A stretch of DNA of 9,176 nucleotides, taken from positions 1 through 9,176 of the forward strand of contig CAMLKQ010000072.1 of NCBI GenBank assembly GCA_946480585.1, read 5' to 3'. The notes beneath the pieces are model-generated. The model was not told where the DNA came from. It did no database searches and worked only from the letters and a program-made list of their open reading frames with translations. A program made the translations under genes and the position numbers. Source of the stretch: an uncultured Kangiella sp. GTDB taxonomy: Bacteria > Pseudomonadota > Gammaproteobacteria > Enterobacterales > DSM-103792. Positions 5,866 through 9,176 of the stretch are shown here, one piece after another. Numbering within the stretch: the stretch's first letter is position 1; each line of letters starts with the position of its first letter.

Positions 5866-6552
5866 CGTTGCCAGTGCGTAGCGCACGGCGGCGCGTGCCA
5901 GCAAGCGGGTTGAATCGAGCGTTGGCAACGGCGAATTGCTATCGCTGATGATGAGCGGAATTTCCGTGCAGCCGAGCACCACCGCATCGCAGCCCTGCGC
6001 TTTCAGATCCGCAATCACCGACTGGAAATACGCCACGCTCTCCGGCCGGAACACGCCATGGACCAGCTCGTCCATGATGCGCCGGCCCATTTCCTGACAC
6101 TGCACCGCGTCGGGTCGCACTGCTTCGATGCCGCGTGCGGCGAGCTTGCCGGGATAGACCTCGCTCTCCACCAACCAGCGCGTGCCGGTGAGACCGAGCC
6201 GACGATAACCGCGTGCCTGTGCCGCGTCGGCGACGACGTCCGCAATGTGCAGCCACGGCAACGGCGAGCGCGGCAACATGCGCTCAAAGGCTTGATGAAT
6301 GGTGTTGTCAGGGCAGATCAGAAAATCCGCACCGGCACGCGCGAGTTTGTCCGCAGACGCCAGCATCAAATCGGCGACGCCATCCCGATCACCGCGCTCC
6401 AGGCACTGCACGTAATCCGCCAGCGATGGCGTGTGCAGCGAAACTTCCGGATGGGCATGACCACCGAGCTGCGCCGAGGCATCGGCGCAAATCGTCCGGT
6501 AACAGAGCGCCGCGCCCTCTGCCGAACAACCGACGATACCGATATGTTTCAT
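5860..6552 (-). CDS. Asp/Glu racemase superfamily protein (PLP-independent, YgeA-like)
   Basis: A 230-residue cytoplasmic protein of the cofactor-independent amino-acid racemase family, in which two facing cysteines swap the alpha proton. The family layout is intact: N-terminal MKHIGIVGCSAEGAALCYR (replacing the usual GGMSWESTxxYYR), the first active-site region ICPDNTIH (79-86), LPWLHIADVVADAA in the middle, LGLTGTR, and the second active-site region LGCTEIPLI (193-201, Cys195). The first region normally reads C-x-N-T-x-H; here Cys80 is followed by Pro-Asp, so the usual Cys position aligns with Pro81. Cys195 is conserved. The protein may be a distinct clade with altered substrate, or a non-racemase relative. 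ATG 6552 has only a poor ribosome-binding site. It lies 48 bases downstream of the MaoC gene, so co-transcription is likely. Its stop codon sits inside the terminator stem. Confidence 0.85.
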   Translation of the reverse strand: MKHIGIVGCSAEGAALCYRTICADASAQLGGHAHPEVSLHTPSLADYVQCLERGDRDGVADLMLASADKLARAGADFLICPDNTIHQAFERMLPRSPLPWLHIADVVADAAQARGYRRLGLTGTRWLVESEVYPGKLAARGIEAVRPDAVQCQEMGRRIMDELVHGVFRPESVAYFQSVIADLKAQGCDAVVLGCTEIPLIISDSNSPLPTLDSTRLLARAAVRYALATN

Positions 6553-6600
6553 GGTGCCGCGCCGCTCGGATCAGGTCGCATCAGGCCGCATTACTCCGGA

Positions 6601-7440
6601 TCACGCCGCGGCAGACACGCTGCCGGTCGCCAGCACCTGGCCGGCGCGGCGCAGCACAAAATGCTCGGCCTCGCGCTGGAACAGCAAATCGTCGCAAGGC
6701 AGCAACACTGGCCGGACAAAGTTGATCGCAACCGTGCTGCGCGGTCGCTGGTCAGCGCGCGCAAACACGCTTTCCGTGCGCGCGGCCAGGTACATGCCGT
6801 GCGCGAGCACCGAGCGGGCGCCAAACCAGCGCGCCAACACCGGATGCAAATGAATCGGGTTGTAATCGCCGGACACGCGTGCATAGCGGCGCGCCACGGC
6901 CGGCGTCAGCACCCAGGTTTCTTCCTGACTCGGCGTGCGCACTTGCGGCGGTGCCGAGCGTGCCAGCGGTTTGCGACCACGGCGCACCAGATACTCGCTG
7001 CGGCAATCGGCGACCGCGACACCGTGCTGGGCAAATTCCACCTGCAGCGCCACGCCTTCGGCGTCGGAGTGGCTGGCCGTGATCCGGCTCGCCGACACGC
7101 TGAGCACAAACGGCGCCTGCCAATCGATGGCAGCGAGCGCCTGCAAGCGGTTGCTGAGATGAATGGCCCCCGGAATGGCGAACGGCAAATCCGGCTGCAG
7201 CATCAGCGCCAACTGCGCCCGCAGCGCCAGCGGATACAGCGCGGTGAGCAGTACCTGATCCGGCGCCTGCGCTGGCGCAAACGTCAGCTCAAACATGCCG
7301 TGAAAGTCCTGCAAATACTCGGCCGCGAGCGGTGCCGCCGACCACTGCCGGGTCGGCATGGCGGCCGGCCATTCGCCCTGACGGTTCAGGGTCAGCGCGC
7401 TGCGCAGCATCAGCTCAGGGGTAGCAGGCAAGGCAGACAT
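6601..7440 (-). CDS. MaoC-like double-hotdog acyl hydratase/dehydratase
   Basis: A 279-residue protein of the (R)-specific enoyl-CoA hydratase (hydratase 2/MaoC) superfamily, which hydrates enoyl-thioesters or dehydrates 3-hydroxyacyl-thioesters. The C-terminal hotdog (about 170-279) carries the full signature SGDYNPIHLHPVLA (190-203), with catalytic Asp192 and His197, followed by LAHGMYLA (212-219). The N-terminal half (about 30-155) looks like a second hotdog without the signature, as in eukaryotic-type double-hotdog hydratases, where it shapes the acyl-binding tunnel. ATG 7440 is chosen because GGAG lies nine bases upstream; a longer open frame to 7515 has no clear ribosome site and would cross the likely promoter. 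It is the first gene of a probable two-gene unit with the racemase-family gene and diverges from the Gre-like gene. Chain-length preference and pathway are not readable. Confidence 0.85.
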   Translation of the reverse strand: MSALPATPELMLRSALTLNRQGEWPAAMPTRQWSAAPLAAEYLQDFHGMFELTFAPAQAPDQVLLTALYPLALRAQLALMLQPDLPFAIPGAIHLSNRLQALAAIDWQAPFVLSVSASRITASHSDAEGVALQVEFAQHGVAVADCRSEYLVRRGRKPLARSAPPQVRTPSQEETWVLTPAVARRYARVSGDYNPIHLHPVLARWFGARSVLAHGMYLAARTESVFARADQRPRSTVAINFVRPVLLPCDDLLFQREAEHFVLRRAGQVLATGSVSAAA

Positions 7441-7470
7441 TCCGTCCCACTCCAATGGACACCAGAACCC

Positions 7471-7499
7471 AGCATAGTGCCCGGAAGCCGTTGTGGCAG
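7471..7499 (-). promoter_or_regulatory. Candidate promoter for the MaoC-racemase unit
   Basis: On the minus strand CTGCCA (7494-7499) and TATGCT (7471-7476) are separated by 17 bp; each matches the sigma-70 consensus at four of six positions. Initiation near 7464 would leave a leader of about 24 bases before ATG 7440. This is a visual match only. Confidence 0.3.
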
Positions 7500-7502
7500 C
7501 AA

Positions 7503-7531
7503 TTGACCCGGTCACGGTGCGGCGAGAAGAT
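7503..7531 (+). promoter_or_regulatory. Weak candidate promoter for the Gre-like gene
   Basis: TTGACC (7503-7508, five of six matches to the -35 consensus) is followed at 17-bp spacing by GAAGAT (three of six matches to the -10). It would overlap the start of the candidate divergent promoter by only a few bases' distance. Its position is plausible for the ATG at 7569, but the -10 is poor. Confidence 0.22.
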
Positions 7532-7568
7532 CAGCACTTCCCCTTTTCTGGAAAGCCGCGAACCGGTC

Positions 7569-8075
7569 ATGAGCCGCGCCTTCGTCAAAGAGAACGACAG
7601 CGACACCCCGCCCGAACTGCCGGAGCTGCCGGTTTCACCCGGCCCGAATCCGGTCACCGCGCGCGGGCTGGCGCTGCTGCGTGCCCGCTACGAGCACAAT
7701 CTCGCCCGGCAAGCGGCACTGGGCGACGCCATCAGCGCCGAAGACAAACTGCAACGCGCCGAATTGCAGCGCGAACAGCGCTGGCTCGACGCCCGGCTCG
7801 GCAACGCGCAATTGCGCCAGCCGCACGGCCATGGCGACAGCGTCGAATTCGGTTGTCGGGTGACGCTGGTGGACGAAACCGACAGCGAATACCGTTACCG
7901 CATCGTCGGTGAAGATGAAGCCAGCCCGGAACACGGCCGCATCAGCTGGCGCAGCCCGCTCGCGGTGGCGCTGAACGGCGCACAGGTCGGCGATGAACGG
8001 GTATGGTCGCGACCGGCCGGCGCCCTGCGCGTTGAAGTGATTGCGATCGATTGCACACCAGAGGCGACAGGCTGA
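7569..8075 (+). CDS. GreA/GreB-family transcription factor (RNA polymerase secondary-channel type)
   Basis: A 168-residue cytoplasmic protein. Gre factors insert a coiled coil into the RNA polymerase secondary channel and promote cleavage of backtracked RNA. Residues 1-30 are a Pro/acid-rich tail (MSRAFVKE then PPELPELP). Residues about 31-82 form a Gre-like coiled coil of two helices, turning at ALGDAISAED (50-59). Residues about 88-160 are the FKBP-like C-terminal domain, with DSVEFGCRVTLVDE, YRYRIVGEDEA, ISWRSPLAVALNGAQVGDE and a closing RVEVIAID strand, very similar in order to GreB. In GreB the tip reads LGDRSENAD; here the first acidic residue is kept (Asp53), but the GreB Glu position aligns with Ser56 and Glu58-Asp59 follow. 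ATG 7569 is chosen because related proteins begin MSRAFVKE; the frame is open upstream to 7455 but overlaps the divergent promoter region. The ribosome site is weak. It belongs to a subfamily distinct from GreA and GreB themselves. Confidence 0.82.
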   Translation: MSRAFVKENDSDTPPELPELPVSPGPNPVTARGLALLRARYEHNLARQAALGDAISAEDKLQRAELQREQRWLDARLGNAQLRQPHGHGDSVEFGCRVTLVDETDSEYRYRIVGEDEASPEHGRISWRSPLAVALNGAQVGDERVWSRPAGALRVEVIAIDCTPEATG

Positions 8076-8091
8076 CGAACGACAAGCCGAG

Positions 8092-8481
8092 TCAAGCCGG
8101 TTGCCGCGCGTAACTGACCGTCAGGATTTCCCAGACATGACCGTCGGGCTCACTCCAATACAGCATGCGGCCGCCATTCCGTGTGTTGATCTGACGATCG
8201 ACCGGGCCGTGCGGCAAACTGCGAAACGCGATTCCCGCCGCATCAAGGCGCTCGCGGATGGCATCAAACTGTTCTGAGCTGACCTTGAAACAGTAATGCA
8301 GCACCGGAAACGGCTCGCTGTGCTGATCAAAATCCAGCGTCAACAGCTCGCTAACATACACCGGTGAAAACGGACCAACGCCCTGCGCCGCCCACGGCAC
8401 GCCCAGCACGCTCGCCAATTGCCGCGCTGCCGTCACCCGGTCATGGCTCGGCACAATCAGATGATCGAGCTGGATGGTCAT
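8092..8481 (-). CDS. VOC-superfamily (glyoxalase/bleomycin-resistance fold) protein
   Basis: A 129-residue small cytoplasmic protein with one vicinal-oxygen-chelate unit made of two beta-alpha-beta-beta-beta modules. The start, QLDHLIVP (His7), the middle strand PVLHYCFKV (His62) and the end, MLYWSEPDGHVWEIL (Glu118), place His7, His62 and Glu118 at the usual metal-ligand positions, consistent with a metal-dependent VOC enzyme that works as a dimer. Substrate is not evident; the superfamily includes glyoxalase I, dioxygenases and thiol transferases. ATG 8481 has a strong GGGAGGTG ribosome site. The gene starts 22 bases after the GFA gene stop, so the two are almost certainly one operon. Its stop is 16 bases from the converging Gre-like gene stop, with no visible terminator between them. 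Confidence 0.85.
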   Translation of the reverse strand: MTIQLDHLIVPSHDRVTAARQLASVLGVPWAAQGVGPFSPVYVSELLTLDFDQHSEPFPVLHYCFKVSSEQFDAIRERLDAAGIAFRSLPHGPVDRQINTRNGGRMLYWSEPDGHVWEILTVSYARQPA

Positions 8482-8503
8482 GTCACACCTCCCGCTTGCT
8501 GAC

Positions 8504-8968
8504 TCACCGTGAATCGGCAGAACCTCCCGACACCTGCAGACGCACATCGCGAAACCAGAGTCGCTGCCAGCGTGCGGTTTTTTCCTCGGCTGACAACTGT
8601 TTGGGCGACGCCGGCACCGGCGCGGCAAAGGCCTGCGCACTCTCGGCCGGCACCTTTACGGCACGGACATTGATCGCCGCAAACCGCGATCCGGCCGCTT
8701 CATAAGTCACCGCCACCACGACACCACACTGCGCGCACAACAAAAACGCTGCCTGCTCGGAGCCTTGGCGAAACCGGCGCAGCTGGGTCGCATCGGTTAC
8801 CTGAATGGCAAGCGCGCCGTCGGCATCTGACAGCCACGCCGCACCATGCTTGCAACAAAAGTCACAATCGCAGGCGCGTGGCTGATAATCCACCGGTGGT
8901 TTGGACAAGCAGATGTCGAGTTGCAGATTGCCGCAGTAGCAGCCACCAGAAAGCGTATGGAAACTCAC
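8504..8968 (-). CDS. GFA-family (glutathione-dependent formaldehyde-activating/CENP-V fold) zinc protein
   Basis: A 154-residue protein of the GFA superfamily, named after Gfa of Paracoccus, which was proposed to speed formation of S-hydroxymethylglutathione; most members have no tested function. The cysteine pattern is complete: GGCYCG (Cys10, Cys12), ACDCDFC (Cys33, Cys35, Cys38) and CAQCG (Cys78, Cys81), the expected structural and catalytic zinc sites. In the second motif the usual Cys-His-Cys is Cys-Asp-Cys. The start is assigned to GTG 8968: AAGGAG lies six bases upstream and the protein then begins close to the GGCxCG motif like its relatives. An in-frame TTG at 8989 would put the ribosome site inside the coding sequence. 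It is the first gene of the GFA-VOC unit. It lies 69 bases after the methyltransferase-like gene on the same strand, so read-through from there is possible. Confidence 0.87.
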   Translation of the reverse strand: MSFHTLSGGCYCGNLQLDICLSKPPVDYQPRACDCDFCCKHGAAWLSDADGALAIQVTDATQLRRFRQGSEQAAFLLCAQCGVVVAVTYEAAGSRFAAINVRAVKVPAESAQAFAAPVPASPKQLSAEEKTARWQRLWFRDVRLQVSGGSADSR

Positions 8969-9037
8969 CTGATTCTCCTTCAGCTGCAACCGTGATTCGG
9001 TGACATGGCAATCGTGCTTGTCGGCGTGCGGGCGCCG

Positions 9038-9176
9038 CTACAACCAGCGCCGCACCTGTGCTGTGTACTGCACGAACGCCTCACCGAAACGCTGCTGCAA
9101 GATGCGCTCTTCCGGCACGATCTGAAAGCGGGTGATATACAGGACGAACACCAGCGGCCCGAGCAACGGCAACCAC
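9038..9176 (-). CDS. C-terminal end of an isoprenylcysteine carboxyl methyltransferase (ICMT/PEMT)-like membrane protein, 5' end outside window
   Basis: Only the last 45 codons and a TAG stop (9038-9040) are present. The visible end reads a hydrophobic segment (PLLGPLVFVLYITRF), then QIVPEERILQQRFGEAF, then VQYTAQVRRWL. The pattern R-F-x-I-x-x-E-E-R-x-L-x-x-x-F-G-x-x-[YF]-x-x-Y-x-x-x-V-R-R-W is the hallmark C-terminus of bacterial ICMT-like integral-membrane methyltransferases, in which the Glu-Glu-Arg region contributes to S-adenosylmethionine binding. Bacterial members are mostly uncharacterised; true isoprenylcysteine substrates are not expected in most bacteria. It is on the same strand as, and upstream of, the GFA gene. 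Confidence 0.8.
   Translation of the reverse strand, partial: WLPLLGPLVFVLYITRFQIVPEERILQQRFGEAFVQYTAQVRRWL

Noticed and set aside
6058..7506. 482-codon plus-strand open frame opposite the racemase and MaoC genes
   Set aside because: It is antisense to two genes with complete family motifs, spans their gap, and has Arg/His/Gln-rich low-information composition.
7455..7568. 38-residue N-terminal extension of the Gre-like protein from ATG 7455
   Set aside because: It overlaps the divergent promoter region and has no family similarity; relatives start at MSRAFVKE, corresponding to 7569.
8969..9037. Terminator between the ICMT-like and GFA genes
   Set aside because: Only a 5-bp CGGCG/CGCCG stem without a U-run is present on the minus strand; too weak to call.

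Overview
This is a GC-rich window of typical Gram-negative, gammaproteobacterium-like chromosome. The taxonomic hints are a 16-strand-type general porin ending in Phe, a YccT/UPF0319 (DUF2057) periplasmic protein, a CsrD/MshH-type degenerate GGDEF-EAL protein, and a Gre-family factor beginning MSRAFVKE. I cannot name a genus from sequence alone. There is no rRNA, tRNA, CRISPR array, insertion sequence, phage gene or integration site. Coding density is very high: the longest gap between genes is about 170 bp.

Layout. A porin truncated at its 5' end (1-1005, +) ends in a near-perfect rho-independent terminator. It is followed by a DUF2057 secreted protein (1110-1769, +), which lies tail to tail with a csrD-like gene (1814-3703, -). 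The csrD-like gene diverges from a DODA/LigB-type ring-cleaving dioxygenase gene (3878-4663, +). A lipoprotein of unrecognised function with its own extended -10 promoter follows (4769-5818, +). It converges on a two-gene minus-strand unit, MaoC-like hydratase (6601-7440) then Asp/Glu racemase family (5860-6552), and both transcription units share a 12-bp hairpin. A Gre-type factor (7569-8075, +) diverges from the MaoC gene. It converges on a second minus-strand unit, GFA-family protein (8504-8968) then VOC/glyoxalase-family protein (8092-8481). The 3' end of an isoprenylcysteine-methyltransferase-like gene (9038-9176, -) enters at the right edge.

How the genes relate. Most are single-gene or two-gene units with no shared pathway. 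Two themes are plausible. First, DUF2057 (YccT/CsgI in enterics) and CsrD are both tied to curli/biofilm control in enterics, and here they are direct neighbours. Second, GFA and VOC proteins both belong to superfamilies with glutathione-linked aldehyde chemistry and are almost certainly co-transcribed.

I did not find a clear new multi-gene system. The points most worth a second look are the CsrD-like protein with both active sites eroded, a racemase whose first catalytic Cys motif is rearranged to CPDNTIH, a racemase stop codon built into a shared terminator hairpin, an unclassified Cys-containing lipoprotein, and an in-frame 9-bp repeat tract in the DUF2057 linker.
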